Part shown: one piece after another, positions 7,388 to 15,209 of the stretch
Layout of the letters: every line of letters begins with the position of its first letter
How positions within the stretch are numbered: the first letter of the stretch is position 1
Made by a program: the position numbers and the translations under genes
Source of the DNA: Catalinimonas niigatensis
GTDB taxonomy: Bacteria; Bacteroidota; Bacteroidia; Cytophagales; Cyclobacteriaceae
Reading direction: 5' to 3'
Assembly (NCBI RefSeq): GCF_030506285.1
Contig: NZ_CP119422.1
Span: 806,001-870,000 of the forward strand
DNA length: 64,000 nucleotides
The notes under the pieces: generated by a model
Told to the model about the DNA's origin: nothing
The model's input: the letters and a program-made list of their open reading frames with translations, nothing else
Database searches by the model: none

Positions 7388-8374
7388 ATGAACAAGACAT
7401 TTCCCGTCACGGAATCTACCATATCTGCCCTTCACCTAAGCCGGTGGCTACAGGAAAAGTACCAGCTCAGTGCCCGGACGGTTTGCAGCTTATTCAGAAC
7501 CGGCATGAATCATCTGTATCTGGTTACTGACGGAGAGCGTAAATTTGTGCTTCGCATCTATACCTACCAGTGGCGTAGCAGGATGGAGATCGCCGAGGAA
7601 TTGAGGTTACTTCTTCACCTCAGGCAGCATGACATCCCTGTCTCCTACCCGATTGCTGACCAGCAGGGCGAACTCATTCAGGAACTGCATGCGCCTGAAG
7701 GCATCCGCTATGGGGTATTGTTTTCCTTTGCCGAAGGAAAGAAAAATCCAAAATTTAGTGCACAGACCAGTTATCAGATAGGTGTAGCCCTGGCAAAACT
7801 ACATCGGGCTACCGAAAACTTTAGCCTTGAACGCATCACCTATAGCTCAAAAACATTACTACAGGATTCTCTGCATCCCATTTCCGCATTTTTTAGCGGT
7901 ACAGAAGAAATGAAGTTTGTAGAAAGGCTATCGCACTACCTATTTCAGGAATATGCTCAGGTAAACACCAAACAAATCAGGCAGGGAGCCGTGCATCTGG
8001 ATATATGGTTTGACAATATGCATGTGTATGATGAAGATCGCATCACGCTCTTTGATTTTGACTTCTGCGGCAACGGATGGCAGTGTCATGATATCGCCTA
8101 TTTTATTTTTCAGCTGTTCAATACCCATCCCGAAGAAGAATATCAGACCAAAAAAGACCGCTTCCTGCAAGGCTATGCATCCATTACTCCCATCACTGAG
8201 GAGGAGAAAAGAATCATACCCATCACCGGCTTAGGGGTGATGTTGTTTTACCTGGGCATACAATGCGACAGATTTGACACCTGGTCTAACATCTTCCTCA
8301 ACGAAGACCACCTCAAACGATTCACCGGCATGCTCAAAAGATGGATTACCCACCATCAGTTGGCAGTGGAGTGA
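7388..8374 (+). CDS. APH-family phosphotransferase (kinase)
   Basis: This 328-residue protein has the fold of the aminoglycoside/choline/homoserine kinase family. The catalytic loop HLDIWFDN (203-210) supplies the Asp205 base and Asn210. The metal-binding Asp follows in LFDFDFCG (223-225). The N-terminal lobe contains NHLYLV and FVLRIY, where the nucleotide-binding strand carries Arg rather than the usual Lys. It resembles the SrkA/homoserine kinase-type branch more than resistance enzymes, but the substrate is unknown. It stands alone and is probably cytoplasmic. Confidence 0.88.
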   Translation: MNKTFPVTESTISALHLSRWLQEKYQLSARTVCSLFRTGMNHLYLVTDGERKFVLRIYTYQWRSRMEIAEELRLLLHLRQHDIPVSYPIADQQGELIQELHAPEGIRYGVLFSFAEGKKNPKFSAQTSYQIGVALAKLHRATENFSLERITYSSKTLLQDSLHPISAFFSGTEEMKFVERLSHYLFQEYAQVNTKQIRQGAVHLDIWFDNMHVYDEDRITLFDFDFCGNGWQCHDIAYFIFQLFNTHPEEEYQTKKDRFLQGYASITPITEEEKRIIPITGLGVMLFYLGIQCDRFDTWSNIFLNEDHLKRFTGMLKRWITHHQLAVE

Positions 8375-8521
8375 GCGTAATTGATTAGAACACCTTATCT
8401 GTTTAGGCTAACGTAAATAAAAATAACAGCGGCTGAGTCAAATGGTCAGGAAACTGTCTGCCGATGAGTAAATAATGAATAGCAACTTATTCTCGATTCC
8501 AATAAATTAGCCATTGTTATT

Positions 8522-9070
8522 TTATGGTGTTATGGACTGGGCTTTTAAATCATTGTTGAGTTGATTAAGGCTTGAGACTAAAACATCTCTCAATAATTTC
8601 CTATATGTCCTTTTGGCTATTTTTATCAGGTTTTCTTTTTCTTTGATAACATTAACCTCAACCTTTTCAAGGTCACCTTCTTTATTTAACCAAGAAAACT
8701 CCAACTCCATCTCAACAATTGCTGAAATATGTCCCCAGCCAGCATCATTTGTTGCTTTTATCCCTTTAATAGTTAATTCAACTGGAATTTGAGAGGAATC
8801 AGCAGGTAAAGCTTTATCTAAATATTCTGTAAAGGCTTTTTTTGCTCCACCATTTAATCTTAAGTATGTCTTATTTTTCCATAATCCTTCAAGATAGCCA
8901 ATATTTGAAGAATCTTGCCTTTTGTCTGAAACAGATTTAATGTAAAAATCTCTATCCTCAATCTTTATTTCTTTTAGTTTAAGGGATATCACCCAATCAC
9001 TACTGCTTTTAGGTGGAGTATAAATTAAAAAGGAGATTAGGAGTCCTAAAATATTGATATGTAATAGCAT
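8522..9070 (-). CDS. Unknown exported protein
   Basis: This 182-residue protein begins with a hydrophobic stretch (MLLHINILGLLISFLIYT) that looks like a signal peptide without a lipobox. A mixed alpha/beta sequence rich in Lys and Glu follows. The gene is more AT-rich than its neighbours. No known motif is visible. The C-terminal part (KIAKRTYRKLLRDVLVSSL) is predicted helical. Periplasmic location is inferred. Confidence 0.75.
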   Translation of the reverse strand: MLLHINILGLLISFLIYTPPKSSSDWVISLKLKEIKIEDRDFYIKSVSDKRQDSSNIGYLEGLWKNKTYLRLNGGAKKAFTEYLDKALPADSSQIPVELTIKGIKATNDAGWGHISAIVEMELEFSWLNKEGDLEKVEVNVIKEKENLIKIAKRTYRKLLRDVLVSSLNQLNNDLKAQSITP

Positions 9071-9194
9071 TTTTTATATTATTTGGCTTGCCCATAACAT
9101 CAAGATAGCACATATTGAGGTTATCTCACAGATACGCACAATATAGGTATAATTGTAACGCTTTTTCTATACGGATCTATTTTGTTGGATAGTC

Positions 9195-9265
9195 GCGGGG
9201 CGGCTCACGCAGGTGCTTGTTATCCTGTTTGTGTCCTCCGGACTGGAGGACACTAATCCGGGAGG
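9195..9265. repeat. Hairpin-element superfamily, short copy D
   Basis: CACGCAGGTGCTTGTTATCC, as in the middle of copies B and C, is followed directly by the hairpin GTGTCCTCC (9231-9239)/GGAGGACAC (9245-9253). A separate perfect palindrome, GAACGTACGTTC (9265-9276), follows just before the stop codon of the next gene. The hairpin could also help terminate the minus-strand gene at 9279. Confidence 0.6.
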
Positions 9266-9278
9266 AACGTACGTTCTT

Positions 9279-9923
9279 CTACACTTTAGCCTTCACCATG
9301 ATGCCCAGCATTTCCAGCATCTGAGGTTCATCTTTGAACGCAAAACGGGCAGCCTTACGGAAGTCACTCATCCAGGCATCCAGCTTACGAATCACTTCAT
9401 TGCGCTTTTGCGTAGCATGTTGTGCTTCTCCTTTGCAGGCAATGTGTTTGTTGCGGTTGGCCATCAGCGCCTGTACAGAAGCCTGCATCTGTGCCAGTTC
9501 TTCTGCGCTTACGCCATACTGTGCCATACGGCTACTGTCTTTCAGCAACAAAGTGTAAAAGTTATTAGCATAGGTCAGCCACTTATCTACCACAAAAGTA
9601 AGTTTACCCTGAAGTGACAGTTGAGTCTGCATAGACTTATCCGAAGCATAAGCAATTTTGGCCAGTTTACGATGGACGGCATGTGTTGCCTTTACGCCCT
9701 GCAACTCTTCCCTAAAACTGCTTCCTACTCCATACTGATTCCCGTATTTTAGAGCATGATTTTCCTGTAGCATACGAAACTCGCCCAGATATCCCTTACC
9801 CTGCTGTAGCATAGGCAGCGTATACCCAACCTTTTTAAGGGTATTCTGTATTTCAGGATAGTTCAAGCTGTTGTCCACAGCAATACTGATACGGCTTATT
9901 TTCTGATCAATGGTTTGTCTCAT
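9279..9923 (-). CDS. Unknown helical protein, paralog family member 2
   Basis: This 214-residue all-helical protein is a paralog of the genes at 1898-2530 and 33545-34183. Shared features are YLGEFRMLQENHALKYG near residue 45 (compare LLEHVQMLDAAQQKEYG in member 3), a W....FY segment in the middle (KWLTYANNFY), Q.G......Q before the last helix pair, and the C-terminal motif W...FRKAARFAFKDEPQ followed by LEMLGIMVKA. There is no signal peptide, so it is probably cytoplasmic. Hairpin element D lies immediately downstream. Function unknown. Confidence 0.87.
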   Translation of the reverse strand: MRQTIDQKISRISIAVDNSLNYPEIQNTLKKVGYTLPMLQQGKGYLGEFRMLQENHALKYGNQYGVGSSFREELQGVKATHAVHRKLAKIAYASDKSMQTQLSLQGKLTFVVDKWLTYANNFYTLLLKDSSRMAQYGVSAEELAQMQASVQALMANRNKHIACKGEAQHATQKRNEVIRKLDAWMSDFRKAARFAFKDEPQMLEMLGIMVKAKV

Positions 9924-10109
9924 TTCCTAATCATTTTTTATGCAAAAATATAGGAATACACTCCTGTAAAGCCACTGAGAACAGACTGCAAAAGCAGACA
10001 TGTAAGCAGATGTTCAAAAAAGGAAGCAGCCGCTCAAATGCCCTCAAAATCAAGATTTAAGCCCTTGCACCTGAGAGGTATGGAAAGGGAAAGCAATCAT
10101 GCTTAGGTA

Positions 10110-10262
10110 AATGTTACTTTCCCCATAGGAGAGCATCGTGCAATCCAAGAAATTATTACATTCCCCCCGGGGGAAAGTCATAGAATGCCTGTGAACTTTC
10201 CCTTTCCCCCCGAGGGAAAATGAATTATCGGCTTCATTTTTCATATTCCCTCCTGGGGAAAG
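10110..10262. repeat. Cluster of C-run/G-run palindromes
   Basis: Related palindromic units follow one another in a non-coding stretch: TTCCCCCCGGGGGAA (10161-10175), TTTCCCCCCGAGGGAAA (10203-10219) and TTCCCTCCTGGGGAA (10246-10260), with a half-unit TTACTTTCCCC near 10115. They are spaced about 35-45 bp apart. The sequence between units is not conserved, so this is not a CRISPR array. A 64-codon minus-strand frame across it is not credible. Confidence 0.65.
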
Positions 10263-10375
10263 TAATACAAAGCATCTGCTTTGTCTGTTTCCCTGCTCCT
10301 AAGTGCGGGCGAAGGAATCGTTAATTACTTCAGTATGGTGACCATAAGTTCTGTGCTACTCCGTTTGTAATTAAG

Positions 10376-10383
10376 TACCTTTG
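10376..10383 (+). promoter_or_regulatory. Possible Bacteroidota -7 promoter element
   Basis: TACCTTTG matches the TAnnTTTG consensus and lies about 115 bases upstream of the lipoprotein start. A convincing -33 TTTG at the right spacing is not present (one lies too close), so support is weak. Confidence 0.3.
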
Positions 10384-10499
10384 TACGTAACGAGCAACAC
10401 CTAATAAACCGTTAACGTAATTATGCTGGAAGAAATAATCGTATATCTTTTTAATCTGTTAGCTGAAAAAAAATGTTGTATTCTCACTATCCAAAAAGC

Positions 10500-10859
10500 A
10501 TGAAGATATTGCGTTCAATACAAAGCCATGTCCCTGTTCTTTTGATTTTCTTGTTTATGTTTGCCTGTGCGCCCTCCATCTATTATTTGGGAGACACCTA
10601 TCCACCTACTACAGATTTAGAAATATTTTACGATGAAAAAGATATTGGCAGAGCGTATGTTACTATAGGAAAATTGACTCACGATAAAATTCTGGATTAT
10701 TCAGCGGAAGAGATTAAGCAGGAAATGATCATAACCGCCAAAAAGAGAGGTGCTGATGCTATTGTCTTTTCTGATTTCGTTACGACGCGGGAGAATGATC
10801 AGGACGGAGATCGTTTAACAGTGACGGCAAAGCTAATCAGGTACAATGCTACCAACTAG
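10500..10859 (+). CDS. Small lipoprotein
   Basis: This 119-residue protein starts MKILRSIQSHVPVLLIFLFM and has a signal sequence with a lipobox-like FMFAC followed by Ala-Pro-Ser, so it is probably lipid-anchored. The ATG at 10500 is preferred over the upstream one at 10473 because it places the signal peptide at the terminus and has an A-rich leader, as is usual in this phylum. The mature part (IGRAYVTIGKL, KKRGADAIVFSDF) resembles the small YbjQ/DUF-type fold in which a Gly-Ala-Asp-Ala strand follows a helix. No function assigned. Confidence 0.8.
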   Translation: MKILRSIQSHVPVLLIFLFMFACAPSIYYLGDTYPPTTDLEIFYDEKDIGRAYVTIGKLTHDKILDYSAEEIKQEMIITAKKRGADAIVFSDFVTTRENDQDGDRLTVTAKLIRYNATN

Positions 10860-11040
10860 CATAGAGGCCAATCAAAAGGTATACACAATAGGTTCACTCT
10901 GATCCGTTTTTTGAATAGTCTTTTCGTCAAACGTATGAACCGGATTATGGGTATTTGTTTGATCTTACTTTTATGCTGAATACTTTTTAATGTAGAAAAT
11001 CCTTCTAACTTGTAAGGGAGAACCCATGCTTTCCCTATAG

Positions 11041-11688
11041 ATGAATGATGCTACCGAGCATACCCTCAAATTAGCCAGCAAGCCTCTACAAAAGGCAGTA
11101 TTTGTCCTTGTCCCCCTAGTCCTGCTCCCTACACTGGTGATGGACCCTCCCATAGATGGTGTTTCCTTTCCTGAGCAGATTGTCCTGATGGCCAGAATTG
11201 TGGCTGCTACCTCCCTGGCAGGTGCTATGGTGAGTGTGACAGTATTTATGTTTTACCGAAAGCGGAAGAAGGTCTACCTGAATGAGCAGGGCATTCAGTT
11301 TCCGAATTATCCTATCATTCCCTGGAAGCGTATTCAATGGTACAAAATCCATATCATTTCCAATCACGGACTGAATGGAATGATCCTCAAAACAGATTAC
11401 GGCAAGGTGGTGATATCGGCAGAGGACGATGAGGCGCTATTCCACTTTAAAGAAGATTTTAAAGAGAAGATAGCCCTCTACAACACTGCTGCCCAGGATT
11501 TCAGAGAGCTTAGGTCCTCCAAAGTAAAGGCGATTATCATTTCGGTCATACTCATAGCGGTTTACCTGACCGCCTGCATGCTTATGGATTTTGAAAAGAA
11601 GTTTGTATGGATGTCTTTAACCGTGTTATTGATCACTCTTGGAGCTCTCTGGATTGAACACGTCAGGCTATTCAAGCAGCAAGCTTAA
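11041..11688 (+). CDS. Membrane protein with PH-like central domain
   Basis: This 215-residue protein has two hydrophobic helices at about 18-35 and 48-72 (VAATSLAGAMVSVTVFMFY). A cytoplasmic strand-rich segment follows (VYLNEQGIQFPNYPIIPWKRIQWY), of the kind seen in bacterial PH-domain membrane proteins. Two more helices close the chain. The gene at 11922 on the other strand has a similar layout (paired helices, then a strand-rich domain). The two genes converge on a short hairpin repeat. Function unknown. Confidence 0.8.
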   Translation: MNDATEHTLKLASKPLQKAVFVLVPLVLLPTLVMDPPIDGVSFPEQIVLMARIVAATSLAGAMVSVTVFMFYRKRKKVYLNEQGIQFPNYPIIPWKRIQWYKIHIISNHGLNGMILKTDYGKVVISAEDDEALFHFKEDFKEKIALYNTAAQDFRELRSSKVKAIIISVILIAVYLTACMLMDFEKKFVWMSLTVLLITLGALWIEHVRLFKQQA

Positions 11689-11811
11689 AAAGATAGAAAC
11701 TCATCAAGGGCATAGGGTATGCACGCCCCGTTCAAGCGCGTATCATATTCGCGCTTTTGCTTTCTCACCTTCGTTTAAATATTTACAGAAGAGGCTAACT
11801 TGCTGCATGGC

Positions 11812-11840
11812 AAAGCCCTCCAGGCTGGAATGCCTGAGGG
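11812..11840. repeat. Short dispersed hairpin repeat, copy 1
   Basis: AAAGCCCTCCAGGC (11812-11825) recurs exactly at 12577-12590. Here CCCTCCAGGC can pair with GCCTGAGGG (11832-11840), forming a hairpin. It lies between the convergent genes ending at 11688 and 11922, so it may act as a shared terminator. Confidence 0.45.
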
Positions 11841-11921
11841 TATGACCGGATAGATCTCCAAACTGTCATTCTGTAATGCAATGAAGGCAACTTAGAACGT
11901 AAATCTTTACCACGTAGAAAA

Positions 11922-12377
11922 TTAAACCGCTAACCAACGAAAGTATCTTTCCTCACGATTCATTGGGTTCAGTCCGTTTTCCAGCAGAAAAGCTTCTGCG
12001 TTTTTGTAAAAAGGCTGGTATATCGTAGCCAGCGTTTCGCCTTGTGTGTTCATTAGTTGAATGCTTTGGCTCAGCCCGCCACTTTGATATCCACTTAAAT
12101 CTTTCAAATTAATGATCTTCACCTGTTTGGTCAGTAGATGGGTAAGCACGAGTTGCTCCTGCTTACATTCCAGCCGTATCAAATTGGTGATGAGATTATT
12201 GGTAATCCAAGTCACTAAACTCATTAATGAAGCGGTAAGGAATAACACAAACCCTTTCTCCTGAGTCTGCCATAATTCCATTATCAAAAAAATAAGTACA
12301 AAGCAAAGTATGAGCAACATAGCGGTTTGACCTCCTACGCTCAAACGTCCATAATAGTTAAACCTAGCTTTTTTCAT
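11922..12377 (-). CDS. Small membrane protein with strand-rich tail
   Basis: Starting at MKKARFNYYGRLS the protein has 151 residues. Two transmembrane helices (about 16-33 and 42-66) are followed by a strand-rich C-terminal domain (LVLTHLLTKQVKIINLKDLS). The upstream ATG at 12434 lies inside hairpin element E, so the internal Met is preferred. The layout resembles the plus-strand gene at 11041. No function recognised. Confidence 0.75.
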   Translation of the reverse strand: MKKARFNYYGRLSVGGQTAMLLILCFVLIFLIMELWQTQEKGFVLFLTASLMSLVTWITNNLITNLIRLECKQEQLVLTHLLTKQVKIINLKDLSGYQSGGLSQSIQLMNTQGETLATIYQPFYKNAEAFLLENGLNPMNREERYFRWLAV

Positions 12378-12413
12378 GTAATCAAAGATTAGTAGATACC
12401 GAGAAGTCTCTTC

Positions 12414-12486
12414 TGCCTGCGTTTGTGTCCTCACAAACGATTCTTAATTTACTAAAACGCATGTGAAGACACAAGCGGTGGCAGGA
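12414..12486. repeat. Hairpin-element superfamily, copy E
   Basis: CTGCCTGCGTTTGTGTCCTC at the left and GTGAAGACACAAGCGGTGGCAG at the right (written here as two overlapping short words, GTGAAGACACAAG and GCGGTGGCAG) form imperfect terminal inverted repeats. The left end contains the perfect hairpin CGTTTGTG-TCCT-CACAAACG (12420-12439), the same stem-TCCT-stem design as copy B. The interior (TTAATTTACTAAAACGCATG) matches copy F. Confidence 0.72.
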
Positions 12487-12860
12487 AACCTACCTACAAC
12501 CTTATTGTCTTGTCGCACTAAAGTCAATCCATTTCAATATTTAAAAGATCCCTCCTGGAGGACAAGGACGAAGGAAAAAGCCCTCCAGGCGAAATGCTAA
12601 CGGCATAACCAGAAAGGAGAGCTCTCATCAGTACATCCCGCAACGCAGTCAAGCCGCCGGGGATCTTTACTAACATGCAAGTCAACTGCTCATTCTGATG
12701 GTTAAGATTTCCAGGATGAAATACCCGTTTAACTACGGTGATTCCTGCAAGCTAATCAGAGCGCGCATGCATAAAAAGCTTCACTACATGCACCTCGTTT
12801 ACCTTCTCTGCCCTTTTTACTACCTTTATAGGTAAACAGCTACACAAACAACTTAGATTC
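12487..12860. other. Intergenic stretch with repeat copy 2
   Basis: The second copy of AAAGCCCTCCAGGC lies at 12577-12590. Its CCTCCAGG (12582-12589) pairs with CCTGGAGG (12554-12561) to give an 8-bp hairpin. The remaining 270 bases up to the ADP-ribosylglycohydrolase start show no gene and no clear promoter. Confidence 0.5.
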
Positions 12861-14108
12861 ATGCTCAAAATTACGCTTTGTATTCTACTCTTTTTGTCAG
12901 GCATCACTTTTCAATCCAACGCACAACATATTGAGGAGCTTTCTGAAGCTGCCTTGAGAGACAAAATCAAAGGATACTGGATAGGCCAACTGGTAGGTAA
13001 CTATCTGGGCTTTCCTTTTGAAAATCTCTACACTGATACACCCATTCCCATATTAATAGATCAGTATTATGACTTCCGTGCACTAGATACCATCGACCTC
13101 AAGATGAACCATGATGATCGGCGGGCATACGTGCCTATCATGGCTGGCGCTATGGGTGGAGCCTGGTCTGACGATGATACGGATATAGAATTCGTCACCC
13201 TGCACGCAGTAGAAAAGTATGGACTGGATCTGACGTATGAAGAGATCACTCTGATGTGGAAGAAGCACATCAACCGCTTTATCTGGTCGGCCAATCGCAG
13301 GGCACGGGACCTGATGGAAGAGGGTTTGGTCCCTCCCGCTACCGGCAGCAAGCAACATAATCCTTACTGGTATAGAATCACTTCACAATTGGTCAATGAA
13401 ATATGGAGCGCATTTTATCCGGGTATGACAAAACTAGCAGGGCAACGAGCCGAATGGGGAGCGCATATCATGTGCGATGATTGGGCTACGCACGTTACCC
13501 GGGCTTATGGAGTGATGTACAGTGCCGCCTTCTTTGAAAAGGATGTAAACAAGCTGGTAGCATTAGCCATAAATGATCTTCCTGAAGACAGCCCCTACCG
13601 CAGAGGCTTAGAGCAGCTTGTCAGGTGGCATGAGGAACACGAAGACTGGAGAGCTACCCGTCAGTTGATCCATGATCACTATTACCAAAGCGTAGATGGA
13701 TTTGACATAGAGTTTCCGGTAGCAGGATCGGTGGTCAACGGATTGAGTGGAGTGATGGCCCTGCTGTATGGTGAAGGAGACTTTACCAAGACAGTAGCCA
13801 TCGCCACCAGCGCTGGTTACGATTGCGATAATCAGGCGGCTACTATTGGGGGATTGATGGGGGTAATGCAGGGTGCATCTGCCATTCCTGAGTACTTCAC
13901 CTTAAAGCTCAATCCTGAGCTGGGCTGGACAGAGCCTTTCAACAATCAGTATATCAACTATTCCAGGGATGGTTTATCCAATTACAATACCATTAGAGAT
14001 ATTGTTGACAGAATTATGGCGATCACTGAAGAAGCTATCCAAAGTCAGGGAGCTGAGGTAGAAGTACGGGGGGATGAAAAATACTTTATTATTCCTTTAG
14101 ACTTCTAA
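12861..14108 (+). CDS. Secreted ADP-ribosylglycohydrolase family protein
   Basis: This 415-residue protein has a signal peptide (about 1-21, ending SNAQ). Family PF03747 removes ADP-ribose or related N-/O-glycosidic groups using a di-magnesium site. The N-terminal metal motif SDDDTDIEF is at 103-111. The C-terminal metal motif is GYDCDNQAATIGG at about 324-336. The N-terminal IKGYWIGQLVGNYLG helix is also typical. Export suggests a periplasmic role; many Bacteroidota homologs of this exported type sit in carbohydrate-use loci, and no such locus is visible here. ADP-ribose as the true substrate is not certain. Confidence 0.93.
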   Translation: MLKITLCILLFLSGITFQSNAQHIEELSEAALRDKIKGYWIGQLVGNYLGFPFENLYTDTPIPILIDQYYDFRALDTIDLKMNHDDRRAYVPIMAGAMGGAWSDDDTDIEFVTLHAVEKYGLDLTYEEITLMWKKHINRFIWSANRRARDLMEEGLVPPATGSKQHNPYWYRITSQLVNEIWSAFYPGMTKLAGQRAEWGAHIMCDDWATHVTRAYGVMYSAAFFEKDVNKLVALAINDLPEDSPYRRGLEQLVRWHEEHEDWRATRQLIHDHYYQSVDGFDIEFPVAGSVVNGLSGVMALLYGEGDFTKTVAIATSAGYDCDNQAATIGGLMGVMQGASAIPEYFTLKLNPELGWTEPFNNQYINYSRDGLSNYNTIRDIVDRIMAITEEAIQSQGAEVEVRGDEKYFIIPLDF

Positions 14109-14207
14109 AGTCTCCATCAAAAAAAGTGGCAGTTCAAGCGTATATGTTTTGCGCGTTTCCAATTGCCGATCTCTATTTTATGGATAAGGCAAAGATGACT
14201 AACCGCC

Positions 14208-14312
14208 ATCGTGGGTGTCCTCCAGACCGGGTCGCCACAAACCAGCCTACGCTTACTAAAAACCCATGTGTGAAGACACGAACGTGGTCAGGAAGTGCTT
14301 ATAATGCCCACT
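14208..14312. repeat. Hairpin-element superfamily, copy F
   Basis: GTGGGTGTCCTCCAGACC at the left and ATGTGTGAAGACACGAACG at the right form the imperfect ends. The interior CCTACGCTTACTAAAAACCC matches copies E and G. A 75-codon plus-strand frame through it is not credible. Confidence 0.6.
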
Positions 14313-14383
14313 TTGCATCAGCTTGTCTTTCGCTATCCTATTGCAGATATTAGGCAAACTTATTTCCTCAAAAATACTTTCCC

Positions 14384-15151
14384 ATGAAGCAAATCCTTGT
14401 GTTATGTCTGCTTTTAACAAACAGTACTTTCAGCTTTTGTCAAATTGATGAACAGCAGTATTTTCAACTGCAACCTGGCGCTGAACATTCCCAAAAAATG
14501 AGGGTAGAACTCTACTCAGACATAGATAGCAGCTGGAATATGTGGGACCATCGGGGTTATCACTTTGGCTTTAATCCCCAGCTAACTCCCATGTACACTA
14601 CGGTGAACGGTATACTCATTACCCCCTACATGATACAGGTAAGAGGCAATGCAGAGGAGAGAAACAAAAAAAGATGGGGATTCCATGTCTTTGAAGGTTA
14701 TGCCAGAGATGATAAATCCAGGATTACCATGCTGGTCAACAAACATACTGAAGAAGAGAAAGCTGTGGCCGAAATGTATTATTACGGCACGGTCTACAAT
14801 CATTCCGAAGCGGCATACAACTGGTTTCGTATCGGCTCCGATGTAAGGCAGCACTCTTTTATGTTCAGCAGGGACAAGGCAATTTTCTACGGATCGCTGA
14901 GACTGACCAACGCGCTTACCCTCGGCAGCATCGGCAGGGATGACCTACGTAAAGAGAAGCCTGAGGGTGATGATGAAACAAACTATGCAGAGAATGCCAA
15001 GTATGTCAATTTTAAAGAACTTAAGGAGAGCGGCGACGGCACGATGTTTTATGACAAAGACCGGCAGATGGTGGTCATCAAGGTCAATGGAGAGTGGATG
15101 AAAGTATTGGTAGCACCTTTACCAGACAGTATTCAATATGAGTTTGAGTAA
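14384..15151 (+). CDS. Unknown secreted protein
   Basis: This 255-residue protein begins with a clear signal peptide (MKQILVLCLLLTNSTFSFC, cleavage near Gln-Ile). The mature part is rich in Tyr, Asp and Arg and looks like a beta-sandwich (WDHRGYHFGFNPQ, MYYYGTVYNHS). No motif known to me is present. It follows the ADP-ribosylglycohydrolase in the same direction but is separated by hairpin element F, so co-transcription is uncertain. Confidence 0.8.
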   Translation: MKQILVLCLLLTNSTFSFCQIDEQQYFQLQPGAEHSQKMRVELYSDIDSSWNMWDHRGYHFGFNPQLTPMYTTVNGILITPYMIQVRGNAEERNKKRWGFHVFEGYARDDKSRITMLVNKHTEEEKAVAEMYYYGTVYNHSEAAYNWFRIGSDVRQHSFMFSRDKAIFYGSLRLTNALTLGSIGRDDLRKEKPEGDDETNYAENAKYVNFKELKESGDGTMFYDKDRQMVVIKVNGEWMKVLVAPLPDSIQYEFE

Positions 15152-15209
15152 GCATTCAGCCCTGCGTTCTATAACTTGTATCAGAGTGATCAAAAAAGGC
15201 TTGGGGGCT

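Noticed and set aside
10110-10262. Possible CRISPR array
   Set aside because: The units are imperfect palindromes of 15-17 bp, the spacing is irregular and no cas gene is present.
14126-14353. 75-codon plus-strand frame
   Set aside because: It runs through hairpin element F and has no start context or motif.
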